A DNA stretch of 50,100 bases from Alistipes sp. UBA928 (GTDB taxonomy: Bacteria; Bacteroidota; Bacteroidia; Bacteroidales; Rikenellaceae): the NCBI GenBank assembly GCA_002293665.1, contig DBDQ01000012.1:1-50100 (forward strand), in the 5' to 3' direction. The translations under genes and the position numbers were made by a program. The notes below the pieces were generated by a model. It searched no databases and was not told the DNA's origin. It worked only from the letters and a program-made list of their open reading frames with translations. Each line of letters begins with the position of its first letter. Position 1 is the stretch's first letter. Positions 43,136-50,100 of the stretch are shown here, piece by piece.

Positions 43136-43489
43136 TCAGGCAAACAGGGGTATGGCAACACCTTTATCGATCTTCCTGAATGGCTTGGTGTTGAAGATCG
43201 TTTTAAAGTCGTTATTATTACTCAACAGAGTGGTGATGTCGGGAGGGCTCACCGCCGAGCCGTTCTTTATCGTCCATCCCAACGCCGCGAGTTCCGAGTT
43301 GAGCGTGTTCTTTTCCATGCCGTACCTGAAAAACTCCGCCAGCGACACCTCGAACGACTTTCTCGCCTCACTGTCGTTCTCACCGTATCCGTACACGTCG
43401 ACCGCGGGGCAATAAGCGATGTGGATGTTATTCTCTTTGAATAACACCACGGAGAGTCTGACATTGATCAGTGTACCGGTATTTTTCAT
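43136..43489 (-). CDS. hicB: HicB-family antitoxin
   Basis: 117 residues from the ATG at 43489; an earlier frame start at 43537 would precede the promoter. Residues 8-60 are the degenerate RNase-H-like HicB fold (IAYCPAVDVYGYGENDSEARKSFEVS). The C-terminal part lacks a clear helix-turn-helix or ribbon-helix-helix, so DNA binding is uncertain. It should block HicA by covering its active site. It has its own promoter with a leader of about 11 bases, giving strong control of toxin and perhaps miaB. Confidence 0.8.
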   Translation of the reverse strand: MKNTGTLINVRLSVVLFKENNIHIAYCPAVDVYGYGENDSEARKSFEVSLAEFFRYGMEKNTLNSELAALGWTIKNGSAVSPPDITTLLSNNNDFKTIFNTKPFRKIDKGVAIPLFA

Positions 43490-43506
43490 CGTTTTATTGT
43501 TTGGAA

Positions 43507-43538
43507 CAAAGGTAGTGAATGACTGGCAAAACGCCAAA
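43507..43538 (-). promoter_or_regulatory. hicBA promoter
   Basis: On the minus strand TTTG (43538-43535) is 20 bp before TACCTTTG (43514-43507). The extended -33 reads TTTGGCGTTTTGCC, containing the palindrome GGC-GTTTT-GCC, a possible operator. It starts just after the YitT stop. Nearly the same sequence lies before ychF. Confidence 0.8.
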
Positions 43539-43540
43539 TC

Positions 43541-44515
43541 TCATGAATTTTTCATATCCTCGAACGAGCGGAACCCCTCGCCAAGGGTCTCATTGGCATC
43601 GACCACCACGACGAACATTCCCGGGTCGATGTCGTGCAAGCGCTGTTTTACTGGTACTATCTCGCGGCGGCTGACGACCAGAAATATCATGTCTTTCTCC
43701 CGCCCGGTGTACATTCCCGTCGAGCGGATCACCGTCCCGCCGCGCCCCAGCTCGTCGAGAATGAACGCCCGCACCTCGTCCTGCCGCTCGGTGATGATAA
43801 GCATCATCTTGTCGTACGACCGCCCCTCGACCACAAGGTCAATGATCTGCGCGGCAATCCAGATCGTGAGCAGCGAGTAGAGAGGCAGCGTGGGACTTTC
43901 GCCCTCGATCCCCACCAACACCACCAGCGAACACACCACCACGAAGGCGTCGGCAATGAGCAACCCGTTCGAAAACCTCACGCGGGCATATTTCTGCAAC
44001 AGCATGGCAATAATGTCCGTACCACCCGTGGTAGCCTGCGCCCGCACTACCAACCCGACCCCGGCTCCGATAAAAATACCGCCGAATATAGACGCGAGGA
44101 TCAAATCGTCCGACAGATCGAGGCGCCCCCACAGCAACGTTTCTGCCGTCTGCGTCCCGATGTCGGGAAACAGCGCGTAGGGCAGCACCAGCATCAGCAG
44201 CGGGGTGATCAGCGACGCGAACACGGTCTTGGTGCCGAACACGGGCCCGAAAACCGCGAATCCCACGACAAGCAGGGGTATGTCCATCATGTAGCCGAAC
44301 CACCCCTGCCTGACGGCGGGAAATATCTCGTGCAGGATGGTGCTCATGCCCCATATCCCGCCCGGAGTGATCTTATAGGGATACATGAACAAGATGAACC
44401 CCAACGACATGACTGTGCATCCGAGAACGATCACCAGCCACGACGACCACCATTTCCACGAGTGCAGGTCACCCTTAACTCTCAGATATAGCTGCGCGGG
44501 ATTCATCTCTGTCAT
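43541..44515 (-). CDS. YitT family membrane protein
   Basis: 324 residues. About five or six helices in residues 25-230 (VIVLGCTVMSLGFILFMYPY near 30; TTGGTDIIAMLLQKY near 161) are followed by a cytosolic DUF2179 domain (about 235-320; DKMMLIITERQDEVRAFIL and GMFVVVVDANETLGEGF). Members are inner-membrane proteins of unclear transport role. The stop precedes the hicB promoter by a few bases. It starts 69 bp after the slyD stop, in the gcvP-slyD run. Confidence 0.9.
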   Translation of the reverse strand: MTEMNPAQLYLRVKGDLHSWKWWSSWLVIVLGCTVMSLGFILFMYPYKITPGGIWGMSTILHEIFPAVRQGWFGYMMDIPLLVVGFAVFGPVFGTKTVFASLITPLLMLVLPYALFPDIGTQTAETLLWGRLDLSDDLILASIFGGIFIGAGVGLVVRAQATTGGTDIIAMLLQKYARVRFSNGLLIADAFVVVCSLVVLVGIEGESPTLPLYSLLTIWIAAQIIDLVVEGRSYDKMMLIITERQDEVRAFILDELGRGGTVIRSTGMYTGREKDMIFLVVSRREIVPVKQRLHDIDPGMFVVVVDANETLGEGFRSFEDMKNS

Positions 44516-44584
44516 TTATGTATCTGTGTGTCGACCCGAAACTTAGCCCGGAACCGGCTCCTGTAAACTGACCGGCCTCCCGGC

Positions 44585-45172
44585 TCAGCAACCGCAGCCA
44601 CAGCCGCAGCTGCCGCCAGCCTTGCCATTGCCTCCGTCGCTCGGACAGTCGTCACCGCAACTGCAGTCGGCGCCATCCTCACAGCCGCACGAACATCCGC
44701 CGCCCGCAAAACCTTGCAGGTCTTCGGGAGTGATCTCGCGAACCTCCACGACGCGTCCGGTGAAGTTGAGCGTTTTGCCCGCCATCGGGTGGTTGAAGTC
44801 CATCCTGACGACTTCGGTCACAGCCAACACGCGGCCCATCAGACGATTGCCCTGTTGGTCGGCCATGGGTATCATGTTGCCCACTTCCAAAAGACCCGGC
44901 TCGACGGTGCCGTTCACTTCGAACACGTTTTTGGGCAACTCCACGACCGCCTCTTCGATCACCTCGCCGTAACCTTCGGCAGCGGTGAGCGTGAAGGCGA
45001 AATCGTCGCCCGCTTTGAGTCCGGCTATCGCTTCCTCGAATTTGGGCAACAGCATGCCCATTCCGTAGGCAAATTTCAGGGGTTGTCCGGGCTGCGACTG
45101 ATCGGCGATCTGCCCGTCGACTTCGAGTTTATAGTCGAGCGCCACAAAGGTGTTTTCTCCAATTTTCATCAT
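44585..45172 (-). CDS. slyD: SlyD-type FKBP peptidyl-prolyl isomerase with Cys-rich tail
   Basis: 195 residues. FKBP part at 1-70 (VALDYKLEVDGQIADQS, the G-M-L-LP-FE-A motif as YGMGMLLPKFEEAIAGL) with the insert-in-flap chaperone domain (70-130; GNMIPM, MDFNHPMAGKTLNF). The final 40 residues hold ten cysteines in CSC, CGC and CGCGCGC patterns. E. coli SlyD has a His-rich nickel-binding tail; here Cys replaces His, suggesting binding of zinc, copper or another thiophilic metal (inference). It helps fold proteins and may deliver metal. It follows gcvP by 28 bp. Confidence 0.9.
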   Translation of the reverse strand: MMKIGENTFVALDYKLEVDGQIADQSQPGQPLKFAYGMGMLLPKFEEAIAGLKAGDDFAFTLTAAEGYGEVIEEAVVELPKNVFEVNGTVEPGLLEVGNMIPMADQQGNRLMGRVLAVTEVVRMDFNHPMAGKTLNFTGRVVEVREITPEDLQGFAGGGCSCGCEDGADCSCGDDCPSDGGNGKAGGSCGCGCGC

Positions 45173-45200
45173 TTCAATTATTTGGTTAAGTTACTTCTTT

Positions 45201-48047
45201 TCAATCGAGGCATCCGCAGGTGCACACGAGGTTTCGGTCTCCATATCCTGCGTCGATCTTCGACACGACTGGGAAAAACTTCGCCCCGCGAACCCATCCG
45301 GCCGGAAAAACAGCCTGCTCCCTCGAGTATGGATGTTCCCAGGGGCCAGTCGCACCTGCGATCTCGGCAGCGGTGTGCGGAGCGTTGACCACGGGGTTGT
45401 CGTCTGTACCGACGGCCGCCTCGCATTCGCGTTTAATGGCGATCATCGCTTCCACGAACCTGTCCATCTCGGCTTTACCCTCGCTCTCGGTCGGCTCCAC
45501 CATGAACGTGTCGTGCACGGGGAAAGAGAGTGTCGGGGCGTGAAACCCGTAGTCCATCAGCCTTCGCGCCACATCGCCCGTTTCGACTCCGTAGTCGCGC
45601 TTAAACGATTGCAGGTCGAGTATCATCTCGTGGCCCACACGGCCGCTTTCTCCGTTGTAAAACGTTCTGTACTCGCCGCTTATTGCGCTCGCCATGTAGT
45701 TTGCGTTCACAATGGCCATCTCGGTGGCAAGACGCAGGCCCTTCCCGCCCAGCATTTTGATGTATCCGTAGGTGATGGGCAGCAACAGCGCACTCCCCCA
45801 CGGGGCCGACGACACGGCGGTTATACCATCGGCGCCACCCGTCGCCACAACGGGATGGGAGGGCAAAAACGGGGCCAGATGATCGGCGCAGCAAATCGGG
45901 CCCACTCCGGGGCCACCGCCACCGTGGGGCATGCCGAAAGTCTTGTGCAGATTGAGGTGACACACGTCGGCGCCTATGAATCCGGGATTTGTCAGCCCCA
46001 CCTGCGCGTTCATATTGGCACCGTCCATGTAGACCTGCCCGCCGGCGTCGTGCACGGCGTCGACTATCTCGCGAATGCGGCTCTCGAACACGCCGTGGGT
46101 CGAGGGATATGTCACCATCAATCCGGCGAGTTCGGCGCTGTGTTCGGCGGCTTTCGCCTTCAGATCGTCCACGTCTATGTTTCCGAGGGCGTCGGTCACC
46201 ACACCCACTATCTTCATCCCCGCCATCGCCGCGCTCGCCGGGTTTGTGCCGTGCGCCGAGGCGGGTATCAGTATCACGTTTCGGTAGCCTTGCCCGCGGC
46301 TTTGGTGGTAGGCGCGTATCACCATCAACCCCGCGTACTCGCCCGCCGCGCCCGAGTTGGGCTGGAGCGAGCAGGCGGCGAAACCGGTGATCGTGGCAAG
46401 GTCTTTTTCGAGTTCGGCGATTAGCGCCATGTAGCCTTCGGCCTGCTCGGCGGGTGCGAATGGGTGCATGTTCCCGAACCCGGCCAGCGACAGGGGCATC
46501 ATCGAGGCGGCGCTGTTGAGCTTCATCGTACACGACCCTAACGGGATCATGCCGTTGGCGAGCGACAGGTCACGCAACTCCAAACGCTTGATGTAGCGCA
46601 TCAGTTCGCTCTCGCTGCGATATTTCTTAAAGACATTCTCGGTGAGTATTTCGCTCGCGCGGCGCAGCGCGGCTACCGGGAACTCGCGTCCCGTCTCGAT
46701 CTTCACCGTTTTGGGCGCCTTGACCCCCATCGCGGCGGCGAAAACCGCCACCACACTCACCACCTCGTCGGCCGTGGTGAGTTCGTCGAAACTCATCCTC
46801 ACCCGTCCGCCCGGCGTATAGAAAAAGTTGATACCCTGCTCGGCCGACTCCTGACGGATGACCGACACCTCGGCCTCCACTTCGAGCGTGTCGAAGAAAT
46901 TCTCCGAGGCGAGTTCATAGCCCATCGCCCGGAGCGCACCGGCCACAGCACAGGTGTGGTCGTAGATATGCTGCGCCGCGCGCCGCACCCCTTCGGCTCC
47001 CTGATAAACGGCGTAGAACCCCGCCATCGAAGCGACGAGCGCGCTCGCAGTGCAGATGTTGGAGGTGGCTTTCTCGCGTTTTATATGCTGCTCGCGGGTC
47101 TGGAGCGACATCCTCAGCGCCTTCCCCCCGAGCCTGTCCACCGACACGCCTATTATACGACCCGGCATCGAGCGCTTGTAAGCCTCGCGCGTAGCGAAGT
47201 ACGCGGCGCTCGGGCCACCGAAACCCATCGGAATACCCCATCGTTGGGTCGACCCAACGGCAATGTCGGCGCCCCACTCACCCGGAGCCCGCAGCATTGC
47301 CAGCGCGGCCACATCGGCCACCGCCGTCACCAACGCCCCGGCCTCGTGGGCCCGGGCCACAAAAGCCTCGTAGTCGCGCACATCGCCGTTCGCCGCCGGG
47401 TACTGCACCACGACGCCGAACTCACGTCCGGAGAATTCATAAGTCGCAAAGTCATCCGACACGATCTCGATGCCGAAAGGCTCGGCGCGCGTTAAAAGCA
47501 CATCGAGCGTCTGCGCAAAAACATTCTCATCGACCACCAGCACATTGCGCCCCTCCTTCACAGCATCGCGCGACCTCAGAGCGAGCATCATCAGCATCGC
47601 CTCGGCTGCGGCCGTACCTTCGTCTAACAGCGAGCAGTTGGCGATCTCCATACCCGTGAGCGACACCACGGCGGTCTGGAAATTGAGTAGCGCCTCCAGA
47701 CGCCCCTGCGAAATCTCGGCCTGATAGGGTGTGTACGATGTGTACCACGCCGGATTCTCAAACACATTGCGCATGATGACCGCCGGCACCTCGCACGGAT
47801 ACCACCCCTGTCCTATGAACGAGCGCACCTGCCTGTTGCGCGCAGCCAACTCGCCTATGTGAGCGGCAAACTCCCCCTCGCTCATCCCCTCCTCTGGCAG
47901 CGGCAGGTTCTTTTTGAGCCTGATACCCGCAGGTATCACCTGCGCGATAAGTTCCTCGACGCTCCCCACACCTATCGTCTCGAGCATCGCCCCCAACTCC
48001 ACCGGATCGGTCACCCCGATATGCCGGTTGTAAAACACGTCTTTCAT
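45201..48047 (-). CDS. gcvP: Glycine dehydrogenase (decarboxylating), P protein
   Basis: 948 residues, the fused single-chain P protein (GcvPA-GcvPB halves in one polypeptide). The PLP lysine lies in LNLHKTFGMPHGGGGPG near 699, with MDGANMNAQVGL upstream; the N half opens YNRHIGVTDPVELGAML and has YTPYQAEISQGRLEALLNFQT. It decarboxylates glycine and passes the aminomethyl group to the lipoyl H protein, feeding methylene-THF. GcvT and GcvH are not nearby. It starts 21 bp after the kinase stop, leaving no room for a glycine riboswitch. Canonical in length and motifs. Confidence 0.97.
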   Translation of the reverse strand: MKDVFYNRHIGVTDPVELGAMLETIGVGSVEELIAQVIPAGIRLKKNLPLPEEGMSEGEFAAHIGELAARNRQVRSFIGQGWYPCEVPAVIMRNVFENPAWYTSYTPYQAEISQGRLEALLNFQTAVVSLTGMEIANCSLLDEGTAAAEAMLMMLALRSRDAVKEGRNVLVVDENVFAQTLDVLLTRAEPFGIEIVSDDFATYEFSGREFGVVVQYPAANGDVRDYEAFVARAHEAGALVTAVADVAALAMLRAPGEWGADIAVGSTQRWGIPMGFGGPSAAYFATREAYKRSMPGRIIGVSVDRLGGKALRMSLQTREQHIKREKATSNICTASALVASMAGFYAVYQGAEGVRRAAQHIYDHTCAVAGALRAMGYELASENFFDTLEVEAEVSVIRQESAEQGINFFYTPGGRVRMSFDELTTADEVVSVVAVFAAAMGVKAPKTVKIETGREFPVAALRRASEILTENVFKKYRSESELMRYIKRLELRDLSLANGMIPLGSCTMKLNSAASMMPLSLAGFGNMHPFAPAEQAEGYMALIAELEKDLATITGFAACSLQPNSGAAGEYAGLMVIRAYHQSRGQGYRNVILIPASAHGTNPASAAMAGMKIVGVVTDALGNIDVDDLKAKAAEHSAELAGLMVTYPSTHGVFESRIREIVDAVHDAGGQVYMDGANMNAQVGLTNPGFIGADVCHLNLHKTFGMPHGGGGPGVGPICCADHLAPFLPSHPVVATGGADGITAVSSAPWGSALLLPITYGYIKMLGGKGLRLATEMAIVNANYMASAISGEYRTFYNGESGRVGHEMILDLQSFKRDYGVETGDVARRLMDYGFHAPTLSFPVHDTFMVEPTESEGKAEMDRFVEAMIAIKRECEAAVGTDDNPVVNAPHTAAEIAGATGPWEHPYSREQAVFPAGWVRGAKFFPVVSKIDAGYGDRNLVCTCGCLD

Positions 48048-48068
48048 TTCGTAGTTCGTAATTCTTGA

Positions 48069-49745
48069 TTAATACTTAAAACTGCTCCCTCCGATAAATT
48101 CGCGCAGTATCGAGGTAGGTGGTATTTCGTCGGGTGGAATGGTGACAAAGAAATCGAGCAGCTTGAGCAGCCTCTGTGCCTCGCCGTACTCGGGAATGTT
48201 GTTGCGCACGCTCCTCAGCAGCGGCACGACGTAATTTTTCAGCACCGGCAACTCGTAGAACAGCGACGAATTGAACATCACGTCGGCCCGCTCCTGGAAC
48301 GGGAATATCCACCTCTCCTCGCCCCTCCGCACACTCTGCCAGCGTTTGAGTGTGGCCGAAGCGTCGGCGCCGCGCGTAACACTGTCGCGCACCATGCGGC
48401 GAATCAGGCGGTTGTCGGTCGTGGGGATGCGCGACAGGTTGTCCATCCCGATCGAGGTGAGCGCCGACAGGTATATGCTGAACTTCAGGTCGTCTTCGAG
48501 CGAGTCGGTCAGCGCGGGATTGAGGGCGTGAATACCCTCGACTATGAGTATCGACCGCTCGTCGAGCCTCAGCGGATTGTCGTGCCACTGCCGCCGCCCG
48601 GTGATGAAGTCGTATCGCGGTACTTCGACGCTCTCGCCCGCAATGAGCCGCCGCAAGTGGTCATTGAACGTGGCGTGGTCTATGGCGTCGAAAGCCTCGT
48701 AGTCGTAATCGCCCGTAACGGGATCGCGCGGGGTCTTGTCGCGCTCCACGAAGTAATCGTCGAGCGAGATCAGCACCGGAGTGAGCCCCAGCACGCGCAG
48801 TTGTATACCGAGGCGTTTTGCGGTGGTGGTCTTGCCGCTCGACGACGGGCCCGACATAAGCACCACGCGCGTTCCTCGCAGCAGGTTTGCCTCGTAAATG
48901 GTGTCGGCGATCGAGGCGAGTTTCTTTTCGTGGAAACTCTCGGCCACTTTGATGAGGTCGCTCGTCTCGCCGCCCTGAATACGGGTGTTGAGCTGGCCGA
49001 TGTTGGCCACACCCATGATCGACACCCAGGCGTTGTACTCCGAGAACACGTCGAACATCTTCTGCTGCGGCACCATTTTATTGAGTGCCGTCGGATCGGT
49101 TCTCTTGGGCACGGCAATGTGCATCCCCTTGTAGTAGGGCCTCAGATCATAGAGTCCCACGTAGCCGGTCGACGGAGCCAGCGCTCCATAGAAGTATCCC
49201 ACCGTGTCGCCCAGCGTGTAAAGCGAAACGTATAGCCGGGGCCGCGTCTCCAGAAGCGCGATCTTGTCGTCGTACCCTAATCGCTCGTAGCTCGCCCGCG
49301 CTTCCTCATAAAGCACCTTGTCGCGCTCGATGGGCATGTCGGCGGCGATGATCTCGGCCACGCGCGACTTGATCTGCTCGATCATCTCGGAGGTGACGTT
49401 CTCGCACTCCGAAATCTCGGAGTAGAATCCCCTCGACACCGAGTGCTTGACATAAAACTTCCGCCCCGGCCACAGGTCGTGCACCGCCTTGTTGATCACG
49501 AAGAAGAGCGTGCGCTGATAGACCCTCTGCCCCTCGAAGTGGGTGATGTCGATAAACCTCACCGACGCCGGTTCGAACAGCGTGTAGGGCAACTCCTTGA
49601 TCTTGTTGTTGACGTATGCGGCGACCCACGGCCCCGCCTCGCCTGGTGCGACCCTGCGCGCCACCTCGAGCAGCGACGTTCCCTGCTCGACGAGCAATCC
49701 GTCGCCCGTATTTTCACATATTATCCTGATCTTTTTGCCCTTCAT
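48069..49745 (-). CDS. Nucleoside kinase (TGS-SAD-uridine kinase type)
   Basis: 558 residues from the ATG at 49745; the frame extends to 50030 but that lies opposite the divergent gene and would cross its promoter. Residues 1-60 resemble a TGS domain, 60-200 the threonyl/alanyl-tRNA-synthetase second additional domain, and 285-490 a uridine-kinase P-loop domain (GPSSSGKTTTAKRL near 293, LISLDDYFVERDKTP near 317, VEGIHALN near 395). Such fused kinases are common in Bacteroidetes; phosphorylation of uridine, cytidine or threonine-linked substrates has been suggested, but the true substrate is unclear. First gene of the run to gcvP-slyD-YitT. Confidence 0.88.
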   Translation of the reverse strand: MKGKKIRIICENTGDGLLVEQGTSLLEVARRVAPGEAGPWVAAYVNNKIKELPYTLFEPASVRFIDITHFEGQRVYQRTLFFVINKAVHDLWPGRKFYVKHSVSRGFYSEISECENVTSEMIEQIKSRVAEIIAADMPIERDKVLYEEARASYERLGYDDKIALLETRPRLYVSLYTLGDTVGYFYGALAPSTGYVGLYDLRPYYKGMHIAVPKRTDPTALNKMVPQQKMFDVFSEYNAWVSIMGVANIGQLNTRIQGGETSDLIKVAESFHEKKLASIADTIYEANLLRGTRVVLMSGPSSSGKTTTAKRLGIQLRVLGLTPVLISLDDYFVERDKTPRDPVTGDYDYEAFDAIDHATFNDHLRRLIAGESVEVPRYDFITGRRQWHDNPLRLDERSILIVEGIHALNPALTDSLEDDLKFSIYLSALTSIGMDNLSRIPTTDNRLIRRMVRDSVTRGADASATLKRWQSVRRGEERWIFPFQERADVMFNSSLFYELPVLKNYVVPLLRSVRNNIPEYGEAQRLLKLLDFFVTIPPDEIPPTSILREFIGGSSFKY

Positions 49746-49764
49746 CGCAGATTTTTTAACTTTG
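49734..49764 (+). promoter_or_regulatory. Promoter of the 5'-nucleotidase gene
   Basis: TTTG (49734-49737) is exactly 19 bp before TAACTTTG (49757-49764). Its -33 part lies within the first codons of the divergent nucleoside kinase. The leader to the ATG at 49795 is about 24 bases. Confidence 0.78.
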
Positions 49765-49769
49765 CGCCA

Positions 49770-49777
49770 CAAAGATA
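49770..49777 (-). promoter_or_regulatory. -7 box of the nucleoside kinase gene
   Basis: Reads TATCTTTG on the minus strand, 24 bases before the ATG at 49745. A TTTG -33 element is not obvious. It is 5 bp from the -7 box of the divergent gene, so the two promoters overlap. Confidence 0.62.
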
Positions 49778-49794
49778 ACTCAAAGAAAACTATT

Positions 49795-50100
49795 ATGAAA
49801 AGATATTTCGCCCTTGCGCTCGTGATTTTCCTCGCGGCGTGTTCTGCCGAGCAGCGGGTCGTGATCGTGTCGACCAACGACATCCACTCCTCGATCGACA
49901 ATTTTCCGCGTCTGGCGACTCTCGTCGAGGATTTGCGCGCCGCCGAGGGTGCCGACCGCGTGCTGCTCGTCGACGCGGGCGACAGGTGGACGGGCAATCC
50001 GTTTGTCGACATCGCGCCCGAGCCGCTCATGCCGATCGTCGAGTTGCAGAACGCGCTGGGCTACGACGTCACCACCCTCGGCAACCACGAGTTCGACTGG
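49795..50100 (+). CDS. 5'-nucleotidase/metallophosphatase lipoprotein, N-terminal part
   Basis: The gene runs off the window after 102 codons. The ATG at 49795 begins a lipoprotein signal ending FLAACS with lipidated Cys16. Calcineurin-type metal motifs of the UshA/5'-nucleotidase family follow: VIVSTNDIHSS, VDAGDRWTGNP and TLGNHEFDW. Such enzymes release phosphate from nucleotides in the periplasm or outer-membrane surface. The divergent neighbour is a nucleoside kinase, which fits salvage of nucleosides, though this link is inference. The C-terminal substrate domain is outside the window. Confidence 0.9.
   Translation, partial: MKRYFALALVIFLAACSAEQRVVIVSTNDIHSSIDNFPRLATLVEDLRAAEGADRVLLVDAGDRWTGNPFVDIAPEPLMPIVELQNALGYDVTTLGNHEFDW

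Noticed and set aside
48048..48068. Glycine riboswitch before gcvP
   Set aside because: Only 21 bp separate gcvP from the upstream kinase gene.
49746..50030. N-terminal extension of the nucleoside kinase frame
   Set aside because: It lies opposite the nucleotidase gene and upstream of the kinase promoter; homologous sequence starts at 49745.

Overview
The window looks like chromosome of a high-GC member of the Bacteroidetes, most probably Alistipes or a close relative in the Rikenellaceae (inference). The sequence support is: strong GC bias in most coding regions, near-absence of Shine-Dalgarno sequences, repeated Bacteroidetes-type promoters (TTTG, 19-20 bp, TAnnTTTG), and Bacteroidetes-typical families (DUF3127, long LepB, TGS/uridine-kinase-type nucleoside kinase, YqhD-like dehydrogenase, Pr6Pr membrane protein). 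Almost everything is core metabolism, replication and envelope biology. There is no prophage, CRISPR array, intact insertion sequence or tRNA that I can see.

Layout. 0-3.1 kb: 3' end of guaA, then convergent purU and carA (translationally coupled) and a Pr6Pr-family membrane protein. 3.2-6.7 kb: an iron-containing alcohol dehydrogenase, a shared terminator, and a convergent pair made of a TonB-C-like anchored protein coupled to a K+/H+ antiporter. 6.75-15.6 kb (+ strand): cytochrome c assembly genes resB-ccsA, a lipoprotein carboxylesterase, an operon of LpxH-like phosphatase, glycosyltransferase, ppk1 and ppx, then a DUF3127 protein with an SSB-like tail. 15.5-19.4 kb is the only accessory-looking stretch: a GH16 glucanase whose signal peptide is out of frame, a second frameshifted gene, an XRE regulator with a low-complexity linker and palindrome-packed promoter, about 1 kb without genes but rich in inverted repeats, an AT-rich probably transferred gene, and a relic ORF.

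19.5-25.7 kb (- strand): HIT hydrolase, a coiled anchored protein, rel/spoT, recA, dnaA. 25.95-27.7 kb: phosphoglucomutase on the + strand, ending in a palindromic interspersed repeat. 27.8-49.75 kb: about twenty genes all on the - strand: two hydrolases/transferases, M16 peptidase, uvrA, a small membrane protein, pyrI-pyrB, a frameshifted lipoprotein, yigZ, lepB, dapB, gltX, ychF, miaB, hicA-hicB, YitT, SlyD, gcvP and a nucleoside kinase. The window ends inside a divergent lipoprotein 5'-nucleotidase.

Themes. Pyrimidine/purine and one-carbon genes recur (guaA, purU, carA, pyrB, pyrI, nucleoside kinase, gcvP), as do polyphosphate/(p)ppGpp stress genes (ppk1, ppx, rel). Three genes carry single frameshifts, suggesting recent decay of accessory functions or uncorrected sequencing error. 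The most interesting unexplained signals are the nested operator-like palindromes at the XRE gene and the repeat-rich gap upstream of it, nearly identical promoters in front of hicBA and ychF, and one hexamer minisatellite family found inside both uvrA and the XRE gene. I do not see a clear-cut new multi-gene system.
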